Shown here piece after piece: positions 54,501-57,956 of a stretch of 64,000 bases of DNA. The stretch covers positions 1,501,891 to 1,565,890 of the forward strand of contig SJOL01009403.1 of NCBI GenBank assembly GCA_004794785.1, read 5' to 3'. The number at the start of each line of letters is the position of its first letter. Position 1 is the first letter of the stretch. Below the pieces are notes generated by a model. It did no database searches. It worked only from the letters and a program-made list of their open reading frames with translations, and was not told the DNA's origin. Made by a program: the position numbers and the translations under genes. The DNA comes from Opisthorchis felineus (Eukaryota; Platyhelminthes; Trematoda; Opisthorchiida; Opisthorchiidae).

Positions 54501-55114
54501 TATTTCCCAACATCATATTGCCTCTAAATATTCGCCTCACTTCTGAACATCATGGTTTTTTGTTACTAAATACTGCAAATGTGTATTATCCGGATCTGAG
54601 CCATGCTACCAACCTTATCGATATGATACATTCGTAACATGATCCTGGGAACCTGTTTCTCGCTTCTGTTCAACAGCAGACGGACGACTCATACGGATGA
54701 TACAAACTCAAAGTCTATTGAAAAAAACACGCTCGAACAATACATGACGGTTTCGCTGAACAAAGATCGTTTCATTTTCCAGCCAGGAATTTATTTTAAC
54801 TGAAAACGGAGTTTGAATTTATCGACTACTTTACACAGCAGACCTCACTTAGGTTAATCATCTTGAAAGCATTTTGTTCCCTCCGGTAGAGTTCTAATAG
54901 CTTATCCGGTTGAATCTGACCTGCAACTGATGTCAATCTTTATATCTGCCGCAGAGGTCTTACCTTTACTCATTGAAAAGTATTTTCCACTCTTCGGATA
55001 GACTAGCTCACTATGGTATTTCCTTTTTTTCTACAGAAACGGTTACTGAAACTCTACATTGACCGGGAATTGAACAATGCGGTGTCAAGTGAATCTTTGG
55101 GTACTCGCAGTTGA
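6436..55114 (+). CDS. CLASP: CLASP (CLIP-associating protein), 5'-partial, 27 exons
   Basis: CLASP proteins bind microtubule plus ends through EB1, and bind tubulin through TOG domains; they promote rescue and suppress catastrophe at the cell cortex, spindle and kinetochores. Exons: 6436-6513, 6614-6655, 7044-7105, 7144-7236, 7326-7471, 8414-8549, 12601-12671, 13536-13673, 14984-15261, 17635-17724, 23406-23702, 24626-24669, 28244-28366, 28959-29062, 29162-29225, 32198-32361, 33067-33292, 33815-34005, 36841-37258, 41273-41306, 42756-42809, 43190-43250, 46748-46874, 46972-47100, 50899-51105, 52996-53112, 55037-55114. All joins keep frame: 1189 residues plus stop. Numbering from the first full codon (6438): TOG2 about 40-290, SRIP 438-441, TOG3 about 533-770, Ser/Pro linker to 950, TOG4/CLIP-interaction domain about 951-1180. 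Conserved blocks include [35 protein letters not shown] and ELSNHNER. Vertebrate CLASPs of about 1300-1540 residues begin with TOG1, which is not seen here, so the 5' end is missing or lies upstream. Family assignment is firm; small or alternative exons may be missed. Confidence 0.96.
6614..6655 (+). CDS. CLASP: CLASP exon 2 (basic linker)
   Basis: A 42-nt exon between TATCCAG and CAAG|GTGATT, in phase 1 at both ends. It encodes [13 protein letters not shown], and its last base joins exon 3 to make the glycine before AGAVDED. Basic and Gly-rich composition matches the linker just before TOG2 in other CLASPs. Confidence 0.8.
7044..7105 (+). CDS. CLASP: CLASP exon 3 (start of TOG2)
   Basis: It encodes [20 protein letters not shown], very close to the AGAVDEDDF...VPS motif that opens TOG2 in animal CLASPs. 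The acceptor is CCCTTAG. The donor is ACG|GTAGGT, and the next intron is only 38 bp. Confidence 0.93.
7106..7143 (+). other. CLASP: 38-bp mini-intron in CLASP
   Basis: The intron runs from GTAGGT to CCCTAG and is only 38 bp. Removal is required: left in place it shifts frame. With removal, [11 protein letters not shown] reads through and matches the family. An earlier AG at 7129-7130 would put a TGA in frame, so the acceptor at 7143 is chosen. Confidence 0.88.
7144..7236 (+). CDS. CLASP: CLASP exon 4 (TOG2 HEAT A)
   Basis: It encodes [10 protein letters not shown]...EEWEKRVDA, 31 codons. The family pattern is YSSRELEETL followed by a conserved tryptophan in the first HEAT repeat, seen here as EEWEKR. 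The donor is GCC|GTAAGT. Confidence 0.95.
7326..7471 (+). CDS. CLASP: CLASP exon 5 (TOG2 HEAT A-B)
   Basis: It encodes [18 protein letters not shown] and ends with [14 protein letters not shown], the most recognisable TOG2 block (family [18 protein letters not shown]). Acceptor ACCCAG, donor CGC|GTAAGT, ending in phase 2. Confidence 0.97.
7472..8413 (+). other. CLASP: CLASP intron 5, nothing recognised
   Basis: About 0.94 kb of T-rich intron with no repeat or exon signal that I could support. Confidence 0.6.
8414..8549 (+). CDS. CLASP: CLASP exon 6 (TOG2 HEAT C)
   Basis: It continues the alanine codon and encodes [15 protein letters not shown] then [19 protein letters not shown], matching the family NSAKVMATSGCAAIRFI block. 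Acceptor TTACCCAG, donor GAG|GTGAGC. The following intron is about 4 kb. Confidence 0.97.
8550..12600 (+). other. CLASP: CLASP intron 6
   Basis: A 4.05-kb intron. It holds SINE-A copy 3 (about 9447-9630) and a run of nine G at 10630-10638. No other coding or repeat sequence is recognised; minus-strand open frames near 10.0-10.4 and 10.7-11.0 kb look like chance. Confidence 0.6.
9447..9630 (+). mobile_element. SINE-A copy 3
   Basis: The head GCGAGATGGCTCGGTGGTTA carries the A box and GGTTCGAACCC-like B box (GTTCGAACCCG), followed by the conserved body. The tail is diverged (ACGGCTGACAGTTTTTC). No convincing target duplication was found. Confidence 0.93.
12601..12671 (+). CDS. CLASP: CLASP exon 7 (TOG2 HEAT D)
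   Basis: A 71-nt exon bridging exons 6 and 8. It encodes [20 protein letters not shown], which aligns with the family THVPRLIPLI...SKSVPVRRR segment. The acceptor lies after a T-rich tract (TTTTTTCCGTCAG), the donor is AAA|GTGAGT, and it ends in phase 2, matching the single leading base of exon 8. Confidence 0.93.
12905..13220 (+). repeat. Hammerhead-like tandem repeat, locus 1 (CLASP intron 7)
   Basis: A repeat of about 271 bp: GATATGCAAATGAGTGTATTT at 12923 recurs as GATACGCAAATGAGTGTATTT at 13194, so slightly over one unit is present. Within it lies a hammerhead-type core: CTGATGA at 13011-13017, a four-pair stem II (GCCC/GGGC) with loop CAAGAA, GAAG (13032-13035, consensus GAAA), then a GTC at 13040-13042. 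Stem I pairing is imperfect and GAAA is mutated, so this copy is probably inactive. Unit size and order suggest a retrozyme or a Penelope-like element terminal repeat. Confidence 0.68.
13536..13673 (+). CDS. CLASP: CLASP exon 8 (TOG2 HEAT E)
   Basis: It encodes [18 protein letters not shown] and then [17 protein letters not shown]. The family has EFLDLLLQEW...LERH and KKGIHDADAEAR. Acceptor CTTTCAG, donor ACG|GTAAGA. Confidence 0.96.
13865..14066. repeat. Hammerhead-family repeat with inverted junction, locus 2 left part
   Basis: The left part, 13880-13945, is an inverted copy of the unit segment at about 13120-13190 (CTGAATCTCTCGTTTATGGT). At about 13958 it switches to direct orientation (TATACTGCGGCATCTCGAAT, compare 13087-13106) and runs to the SINE at 14067. 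The inverted then direct order forms a long imperfect foldback. Confidence 0.66.
14067..14252 (+). mobile_element. SINE-A copy 4, inside the hammerhead-family repeat
   Basis: Full head with A box TGGCTCAGTGG and B box GGTTCGAACCC, full body and a T-rich tail. It splits the hammerhead repeat at 13865-14430. Short TCAAC matches flank it (before 14067 and at 14258-14262), a possible weak duplication. Confidence 0.93.
14270..14430 (+). repeat. Hammerhead-like repeat, locus 2 right part (CLASP intron 8)
   Basis: The unit resumes after the SINE: GGAAACCCGGAGACTACGCC is followed by CCGATGA (14335-14341, consensus CTGATGA), a three-pair stem II (GCCC/GGGA) with loop GAAGAA, then CTGTC at 14361-14365 and GAAGAGTTTTCA. 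It aligns with locus 1 over about 100 bp. Two core changes suggest it cannot self-cleave. Confidence 0.62.
14984..15261 (+). CDS. CLASP: CLASP exon 9 (end of TOG2 and linker)
   Basis: It opens with [20 protein letters not shown], matching the last TOG2 helix (family HFPGEAETLYNSL), then runs into a basic, Asn/Pro-rich linker. Acceptor GTTCCCAG. The donor CAG|GTTGGT is weak, but the phase-1 end joins exon 10 correctly. Confidence 0.9.
15262..17634 (+). other. CLASP: CLASP intron 9, nothing recognised
   Basis: A 2.4-kb intron with short chance open frames; no repeat family or exon supported. Confidence 0.6.
17635..17724 (+). CDS. CLASP: CLASP exon 10 (basic Ser/Gly linker)
   Basis: It encodes [12 protein letters not shown] followed by [16 protein letters not shown]. 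The RSRTKMVSQSQP patch of vertebrate CLASPs has the same layout. Acceptor TTTTAG, donor CAAC|GTACGT. Joining exon 11 restores the proline after VSQSQ. Confidence 0.9.
17905..18117 (+). CDS. Candidate cassette exon in the CLASP linker
   Basis: A 213-nt stretch inside a 172-codon open frame just after exon 10. It has a CCGTCCAG acceptor and a TCTG|GTAGTC donor. It is phase 1 at both ends, exactly what insertion between exons 10 and 11 needs. The peptide is Ser/Pro/Asp-rich ([13 protein letters not shown]..., [21 protein letters not shown]). I know of no homologue; chance openness is possible. Confidence 0.3.
18500..21197 (-). pseudogene. Near-complete but dead LINE (copy 3) in CLASP intron 10
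   Basis: Minus-strand order: FNVRTL at about 21180; endonuclease with [21 protein letters not shown] and HRVIWTPP (20485-21000); reverse transcriptase with [20 protein letters not shown] (about 19580-19660) and an intact YADD (19331-19342). [11 protein letters not shown] (about 18990-19020) and [18 protein letters not shown] (about 18840-18900) follow. Between TTSSGV and LFEISLLI the family RQGCPLSPF block is missing, and the frame shifts at least twice, so it is inactive. An ATCAATCAATAAATCAATTT run at about 18500 looks like a short-repeat 3' tail. SINE-A copy 5 interrupts it. Confidence 0.88.
19049..19248 (+). mobile_element. SINE-A copy 5, inserted in LINE copy 3
   Basis: Head with A box TGGCTCAGTGG, degenerate B box (GGTTTGAACCA), full body and a T-rich tail. 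The duplication GCATGCCAAA is at 19039-19048 and 19249-19258. Removing the insert rejoins the LINE reading FGM...[11 protein letters not shown]. Confidence 0.95.
21198..22200 (-). mobile_element. GC-rich block next to LINE copy 3, possible 5' UTR
   Basis: About 1 kb, visibly more GC-rich than the flanking introns, starting exactly where the LINE endonuclease frame begins. No protein is recognised. A LINE 5' untranslated/promoter region is the simplest reading, but no second copy is in the window to confirm it. Confidence 0.4.
23406..23702 (+). CDS. CLASP: CLASP exon 11 (SxIP EB-binding region)
   Basis: The exon begins [10 protein letters not shown] and carries [23 protein letters not shown] is the SxIP motif that docks on EB1 at microtubule plus ends, set in basic Ser/Pro-rich sequence that in vertebrate CLASPs is phosphorylated by CDK and GSK3. 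Only one SxIP is present; vertebrate CLASPs have two. The middle is Gly/Tyr/Ala-rich. The acceptor TTGTAG is weak, but phase and homology support it; the donor is GAC|GTGAGT. Confidence 0.94.
23703..24625 (+). other. CLASP: CLASP intron 11, nothing recognised
   Basis: 0.9 kb of intron without repeats or exon-like sequence that I could support. Confidence 0.6.
24626..24669 (+). CDS. CLASP: CLASP exon 12 (short linker exon)
   Basis: A 44-nt exon encoding [14 protein letters not shown], with acceptor CATTTCAG and donor ACG|GTAAAT. The phase fits exons 11 and 13. The acidic run before the next exon resembles the linker between the SxIP region and TOG3. Confidence 0.8.
25530..25730 (-). mobile_element. 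SINE-B copy 1 (left half of head-to-head pair)
   Basis: Minus-strand copy of the family. From right to left it reads the tRNA-like head with B box (GGTTCGAAAATC-like, forward TTTTCGAACCCGCGACCTCC), TTTCGTGAGATGCGCACTGC, and GTACAGTGCTTCTCGACTTT. It directly abuts copy 2. Confidence 0.82.
25731..25880 (+). mobile_element. SINE-B copy 2 (right half of pair)
   Basis: The head GGCGAACGGTTAGGTGTTCA, of the Leu/Ser-tRNA GGCCGAgcGGTTAagG type, is followed by the B box GGGTTCGAGG. The body is TTCGTGAGATGCGCACTG then CAGTGCTTCTCGGCTTTG. Confidence 0.82.
28244..28366 (+). CDS. CLASP: CLASP exon 13 (acidic Ser-rich linker)
   Basis: It encodes [20 protein letters not shown], like the SDDDANSDASSACSERS block of vertebrate CLASPs. 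The acceptor is CTCTTCCAG and the donor AGT|GTAAGT, phase 0 at both ends. Confidence 0.92.
28959..29062 (+). CDS. CLASP: CLASP exon 14 (TOG3 HEAT A)
   Basis: It encodes [20 protein letters not shown] then INLQNYM, the first TOG3 HEAT repeat with its conserved tryptophan (family SSNWSERKEGLLGLQNLL). Acceptor TTTTTTCAG, donor AA|GTACGT. Confidence 0.96.
29162..29225 (+). CDS. CLASP: CLASP exon 15 (TOG3)
   Basis: A 64-nt exon encoding [20 protein letters not shown], matching the family VELKRLCEIFTRMFADPH. It follows a 99-bp intron. Donor CAG|GTTAGT. Confidence 0.95.
29226..32197 (+). other. CLASP: CLASP intron 15
   Basis: A 3-kb intron inside TOG3. It has a degenerate SINE-B at about 30645-30830. 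A 209-codon open frame (31653-32279) overlaps exon 16 in another frame and is not considered coding. Confidence 0.6.
30645..30832 (+). mobile_element. Degenerate SINE-B copy 3
   Basis: It shares the 5' extension AATTAATCACACTGCTAATCAA, a decayed tRNA-like head, and the body CTGTGCAGAGCCTCTCGGCT. The end ACAGGACGAAATC matches ACAGAACGAAATC at about 52215-52227. Confidence 0.65.
32198..32361 (+). CDS. CLASP: CLASP exon 16 (TOG3 HEAT B)
   Basis: It encodes [20 protein letters not shown] then [16 protein letters not shown], aligning with the family VFSMFLETLVDFI...LQDWLFVLLTQLLKKMG. Acceptor CTCTTTAG, donor GCG|GTATGC, ending in phase 2. Confidence 0.96.
33067..33292 (+). CDS. CLASP: CLASP exon 17 (TOG3 HEAT C-D)
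   Basis: It encodes [30 protein letters not shown] and [16 protein letters not shown]. The family equivalents are SFPNDLQF, TQTPSLKVKVAILKYI and RVITWTTEPKSSDVRK. Acceptor CACATCAG, donor CGT|GTAAGT. Confidence 0.97.
33815..34005 (+). CDS. CLASP: CLASP exon 18 (TOG3 end)
   Basis: It encodes [20 protein letters not shown] then [16 protein letters not shown] (family LISLFELNTPEFTMLLGALP...FQDGATKLL), followed by a Thr/Pro-rich tail. Acceptor CCCCACAG, donor CA|GTATGT, ending in phase 2. Confidence 0.95.
34006..36840 (+). other. CLASP: CLASP intron 18 with two dinucleotide repeats
   Basis: A 2.8-kb intron. It carries (TG)n at 35203-35217 and (TA)n at 35959-35981. Several open frames of 70-145 codons have no matching phase or homology. 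Confidence 0.65.
35959..35981. repeat. (TA)n microsatellite
   Basis: An uninterrupted TA run of about 23 bp. Confidence 0.95.
36841..37258 (+). CDS. CLASP: CLASP exon 19 (long Ser/Pro linker)
   Basis: The largest exon, 418 nt. It encodes [20 protein letters not shown], comparable to the SLRGVTEAIQNFSF helix between TOG3 and TOG4 of vertebrate CLASPs. A low-complexity stretch rich in Ser, Pro, Ala and Met follows ([20 protein letters not shown]). It is probably disordered. Acceptor TGGTTAG, donor AGG|GTACGT. Confidence 0.93.
37259..41272 (+). other. CLASP: CLASP intron 19
   Basis: A 4-kb intron with one tRNA-like SINE on the minus strand near 38.7 kb; otherwise nothing recognised. Confidence 0.6.
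38690..38815 (-). mobile_element. tRNA-like SINE, third head type
   Basis: On the minus strand the head reads GTGGCCGAATGGCATAGTGC, then CTAGTGACCGGAAGGTCGTG and a B box GCGTTCGAATC. The A-box side resembles SINE-B, while the ACCGGAAGGTC piece matches SINE-A. The body (GGCGGCATCCGACAAGACTG) resembles neither. Confidence 0.6.
41273..41306 (+). CDS. CLASP: CLASP exon 20 (34-nt micro-exon)
   Basis: It lies between CTCTTACAG and GACG|GTAAGT and encodes [11 protein letters not shown]. It carries phase 0 to phase 1, which is what is needed between exons 19 and 21. It has no clear homologue, so support is splice sites plus phase. Confidence 0.7.
41307..42755 (+). other. CLASP: CLASP intron 20
   Basis: It contains G10 at 41907-41916, C11 at 42414-42424 and a hammerhead-family chimera (about 42430-42535), then a short TC run near 42722-42732. 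Confidence 0.6.
42430..42535. repeat. Hammerhead-family chimera, locus 3
   Basis: An inverted unit segment (GGACAAATACACTC, then CACGGGAGACTCAAATGAAT and CTCTCG) switches to direct orientation at about 42496. It continues TCAAAGAGTTTTTACCAACC, then GTAGTTTTCTTTATGAAA. The direct part aligns with locus 1 from the GTC cleavage position onward, and the ribozyme core itself is absent. Confidence 0.6.
42756..42809 (+). CDS. CLASP: CLASP exon 21 (basic linker)
   Basis: A 54-nt exon encoding [17 protein letters not shown], strongly basic, with acceptor GACTATAG and donor CGTG|GTAAGC. Phase 1 at both ends fits exons 20 and 22. It could be alternatively spliced. Confidence 0.72.
43190..43250 (+). CDS. 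CLASP: CLASP exon 22 (TOG4 entry helix)
   Basis: It encodes [20 protein letters not shown]; the family signature is [20 protein letters not shown]. The acceptor is CCGTTCCAG and the donor ACG|GTAAGT. Confidence 0.96.
43251..46747 (+). other. CLASP: CLASP intron 22
   Basis: A 3.5-kb intron. It carries C11 at 44830-44840 and a decayed SINE-B at about 45395-45530; nothing else is recognised. Confidence 0.6.
45395..45530 (-). mobile_element. Decayed SINE-B copy 4
   Basis: Forward ATTATTAACACTGCGCATCT matches the inverted SINE-B body (ATCATCAGCAGTGCGCATCT at about 25628). ATCGGCAGTGTGATTAAG matches the inverted 5' extension (TGATTAACCC... region of 52.0 kb). The middle is unrecognisable. Confidence 0.5.
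46748..46874 (+). CDS. CLASP: CLASP exon 23 (TOG4/CLIP-interaction domain)
   Basis: It encodes [18 protein letters not shown], then [20 protein letters not shown]. Vertebrate CLASPs have SVWDEHFKTILLLLLETLGD here. This C-terminal domain binds CLIP-170, CENP-E and cortical LL5beta in vertebrates. The acceptor GTTTAAG is A-rich but is supported by phase. Confidence 0.97.
46972..47100 (+). CDS. CLASP: CLASP exon 24 (TOG4)
   Basis: It encodes [20 protein letters not shown] then [15 protein letters not shown], matching the family TIRALALKVLREILRHQPAR and TVMKTLEAHKDPHKE. A 97-bp intron precedes it. Donor ACG|GTGAGT. Confidence 0.97.
47101..50898 (+). other. CLASP: CLASP intron 24
   Basis: A 3.8-kb intron. 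The only structured item is a tRNA-like arm on the minus strand near 47.8 kb. Confidence 0.55.
47780..47855 (-). repeat. Possible tRNA-derived remnant
   Basis: On the minus strand, TTGGCTAAGGCAACTC is followed by a perfect 5-bp arm, CACTT-GCAATCG-AAGTG (47805-47821) with a 7-nt loop, and a B-box-like CGTTCGACTCC (47789-47800). Position 33 of the loop is not T and no full cloverleaf folds, so it is more likely a SINE or tRNA pseudogene than a tRNA. Confidence 0.35.
50899..51105 (+). CDS. CLASP: CLASP exon 25 (TOG4)
   Basis: It encodes [20 protein letters not shown], the [12 protein letters not shown] helix and [10 protein letters not shown]. Family equivalents are VVRSAEEAASVLATSISPE, NLAAIKMQTKVIE and LLPEIMPGLIQ. 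Acceptor GGATTTAG, donor GTG|GTGAGT. Confidence 0.97.
51785..51985 (-). mobile_element. SINE-B copy 5 (left half of head-to-head pair)
   Basis: A minus-strand copy, with TTCGTTCTGTTAGTGAAACC and CAATCTATGCCGAAAAACCG at its 3' end and CCTCCCGGCTAGTAGTC toward its head. Its left flank TTGGGAGATTTGGTAGTTTT also resembles that of copy 1 at about 25535-25553. Confidence 0.8.
52035..52240 (+). mobile_element. SINE-B copy 6 (right half of pair)
   Basis: The best-preserved copy. It begins with the inverted repeat GTTAATCA-CACTGC-TGATTAAC (52035-52056), then CTCGTGGCCGAACGGTTAGG (A-box region) and the B box GGGTTCGAAACT. The body is TTTCGTGAGATGCACATTGC, ending ACAGAACGAAATC. Confidence 0.88.
52996..53112 (+). 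CDS. CLASP: CLASP exon 26 (TOG4)
   Basis: It encodes [20 protein letters not shown] (family ESSVRKACVFCLVAVHAVIG), then [10 protein letters not shown]. The acceptor is CGCTCTAG and the donor AAA|GTGAGT. Confidence 0.97.
53113..55036 (+). other. CLASP: CLASP intron 26, nothing recognised
   Basis: The last intron, 1.9 kb, with no supported repeats or exons. Confidence 0.6.
55037..55114 (+). CDS. CLASP: CLASP exon 27, C-terminus and stop
   Basis: The acceptor is TTTTTTTCTACAG. It encodes [14 protein letters not shown] (family MKLLNLYIKRAQ), then a short Ser-rich tail ending GTRS and a TGA at 55112-55114. Confidence 0.95.
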   Translation, partial: KRLLKLYIDRELNNAVSSESLGTRS

Positions 55115-56030
55115 ACGCCGTCTGCATCCAAAAGATAACGGGATGAACGAAAAATGCCTTGCACTCATTATGCACAGTAGGAACTATGGTTCAGTTCAAC
55201 TGACTATGCAATCACATCTGCTTGGGCATCCTCCGCACGCCGTTGTCCCTCACTGTCCCTTTGTCGCCCAACCCCCTGCCACATGTCGCCTACCCTCAGA
55301 ACAACCAGCAGTCATGTGCACTGTTAGCTTCATATTCTTTGTTCCTTTTAATTTCCATTGCTGCTTTTTATCCGCCTCGGTTTTCGTCTCCTGTCTCTTC
55401 CCGAGACCGTTTTGTGTAAATCTGATTTGCTCGAAGCCACTTTTGTTAGTTTTCTGATAGTTTTCCAACACGCGAGCCATGATACCCAAAGAACGGCTGT
55501 TTCTCGGTCTGATCGACCCGAAACTTACCTTTCATCAGGTTTGCTCGGTATTTTGTTCGCCTGTAGCGAGTCCCATCTCGCCAAGATCTGTCATTTCCAT
55601 GGGTAACTTTGAGGTGCGTCCATTTTGAGGTCCGCAAGATCCATGTGACACACTAGGTCATTATTCGCTTTTTAAGCTTCCCGTCCGTGATAGTGATCTT
55701 TTCTCCATCCCAACCGGTTCGACTCATTTTTATCCAGCCTACTTATTATTACTTCTGATTTCCATCCCTCAGACCCCTAGCATCTGCGTGTCCTCATCCA
55801 TCTAACCACCCCGATGTCCTGTCATTACCATGGCTATCACCCAGCTGCAACTGAACTGCCTTCATCGCTGGCGGAATCGGTCTTGTCTGCTATTGGTCTT
55901 TGGTCGGTCCCCGTTGTTCTTCCTCAAAACGAACGTTCCTGTACAGATAAACTCGAATTCACAACTTACAGAGACTTTCAAACCCCGTTGGGTCAAGTCA
56001 TTTGGTGTAATAAACTTTAATCCCTTCGAA
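55115..56030 (+). other. Probable CLASP 3' UTR
   Basis: Pyrimidine-rich sequence directly after the stop, without recognisable repeats. An AATAAA sits at 56009-56014, which would give a 3' UTR of about 0.9 kb. No other polyadenylation signal was assessed, so the end is an inference. Confidence 0.45.
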
Positions 56031-57933
56031 ACTATGCTTCTGTTTGCTTTTTGTAGACAGCTGCGTTCGGGGTTGTTATCGTCGAATAAGACTCCCCTTT
56101 GTCTTTCTAGTCTATTTTTGAAAGCGAATCAATCCGTTAGTTGACTGCATCTGTTATCCTGTAGGATCACAACAACTGGTTGATCGTGCATTCAGTTACA
56201 AGTACACTCCTCAGTTTGTTAGCCACGTTTTAATCAATGCTCACACGTGTGACCCACACACACAAACAATATATTTTTAATAACGTGGTGGATGACTACG
56301 GAGTAGACTATGCGTAGTCAGATGCCTCCTCTAAGGATGGTGGAATTGCAGCAAGAGCCGCTTTGAGTCATCTTGACGATACGGATAACAAACACTCATT
56401 CACATAGAGTCTATTCAGGAAAGATAGAGCATGTAAACCTGATTATGAGGCCGATTAAACAGAATAGGTGAGGTCACTAAGGAAGATTGTCATACAGTGG
56501 CGTGACTGGGCTGAAGATGTAATGGCAAATGGAAGGAGGATGTAGGCATGCCCACAAGATGTGTGTTCATGGTCTGCACACGGGTATTACTTAATGGAGA
56601 TGAGACGGATAGCCTGGTATGGTGAGGCATGGATTTGTGGGGGGTGGCATCATGTGCAGACGAATAAAGGTCAGTACCAGCAGAAAACGGACTAGATGTG
56701 GCGCTCTGGTTCCGAGAAAGAGGCCGTTTGAAATCCAGTTAATATGGAGTGCGCGGGTCGTACATTCGATGGGAAGACTCCCCCTATCGACAGTCCTCGA
56801 GAAGCCCAGGTAAACCGAAGGCTTCTTGAGCAGATGACCAGGTGTGAGAAACGCCGAATCCATATTAATGGTCCCTCGGGACGACACTATCTTTAAGAGC
56901 CCGCTGGGGCTGTTCGATCTGAAGGGAGTCCATATATTTGGGAAAAAATCGGAAGCTAAAGTGGGATGGTAGTTGGTCGGTTTGGAAAGCGGTCAGCACC
57001 TGGACGTAGAGAGTTCATGTGAAAATTTTTCAGTGGTCCTATCATTAATGGGTGTGCGACGATTTTGTAACAGAGGCGGTGGTGTGCGCTCCGTCCCGGG
57101 AGGCTTCGGTGTGTCATCGACTCCGAACACCGTATGCTTCCATAGGCCCCTGTTGAAATAAGGTTAAACAGCCGGGTGGCAACTTCTGGAGAAAGAACAC
57201 CAACAGCTGCAATCTCACGTATGACAATTATGGTACAGGTTAGTTGTTGTCCTTGCTAACATGTTCATACGCAATGTCTTCCCAGGAAGAATCAACTTCA
57301 ATGAATATAACAAGAGTTCCTAAACGAGAGTCCCCTGTTTGGAACGGTGGTGAACTTGTGTCCAACGCCAACCACACTCAATTTCGGTTATCTGCATATA
57401 ACTTCGACAGCTTTTAAGAAAAAAGATTTCACCGCGAGCAGATGTTAACTACGCTTGCATTTTTGAAATTGAGGTACACACTGGTGCATTCGCCGGACAA
57501 GCTTGTATAACGGCGATCGAATGCTGTCACTTGGGTCATTACGTTTGTACCGCAGGCTACCCAGCCAGCCCATATCAGAAGATAAACCTGTGAGGAAGAT
57601 CTAATTTACTGTTACAAAGAAATCGTCAGGAACTTCGTGGATATTGAGCTTCCTCTCTCAAGCCATGATGCAAATGTATGACACGTCTCGAAATGCCATC
57701 TAGACCATCCAAGCTCGGAAGAGCTTGATAATATAACGGGATTGTGGAACAGTAATGCCAACCGCAAAAACAGATAGGCTGATGGTCGACCGATGAAATT
57801 TCGGTTTCTCCTTGTGGGTAGAAACGTGTAGAGTGCCGTTTCTCCAAGAAAATTCCTCGGAAGAAAGTGCTCCCATGGAGGAAGAAGTTGACAAGTCACA
57901 GAACCGTTTGCATGACGAGAGATACGGTACTAT

Positions 57934-57956
57934 CCCCCCCCCCCCAAAAAAAAAAA
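57934..57956. repeat. C12A11 homopolymer junction
   Basis: Twelve C followed directly by eleven A. Confidence 0.95.
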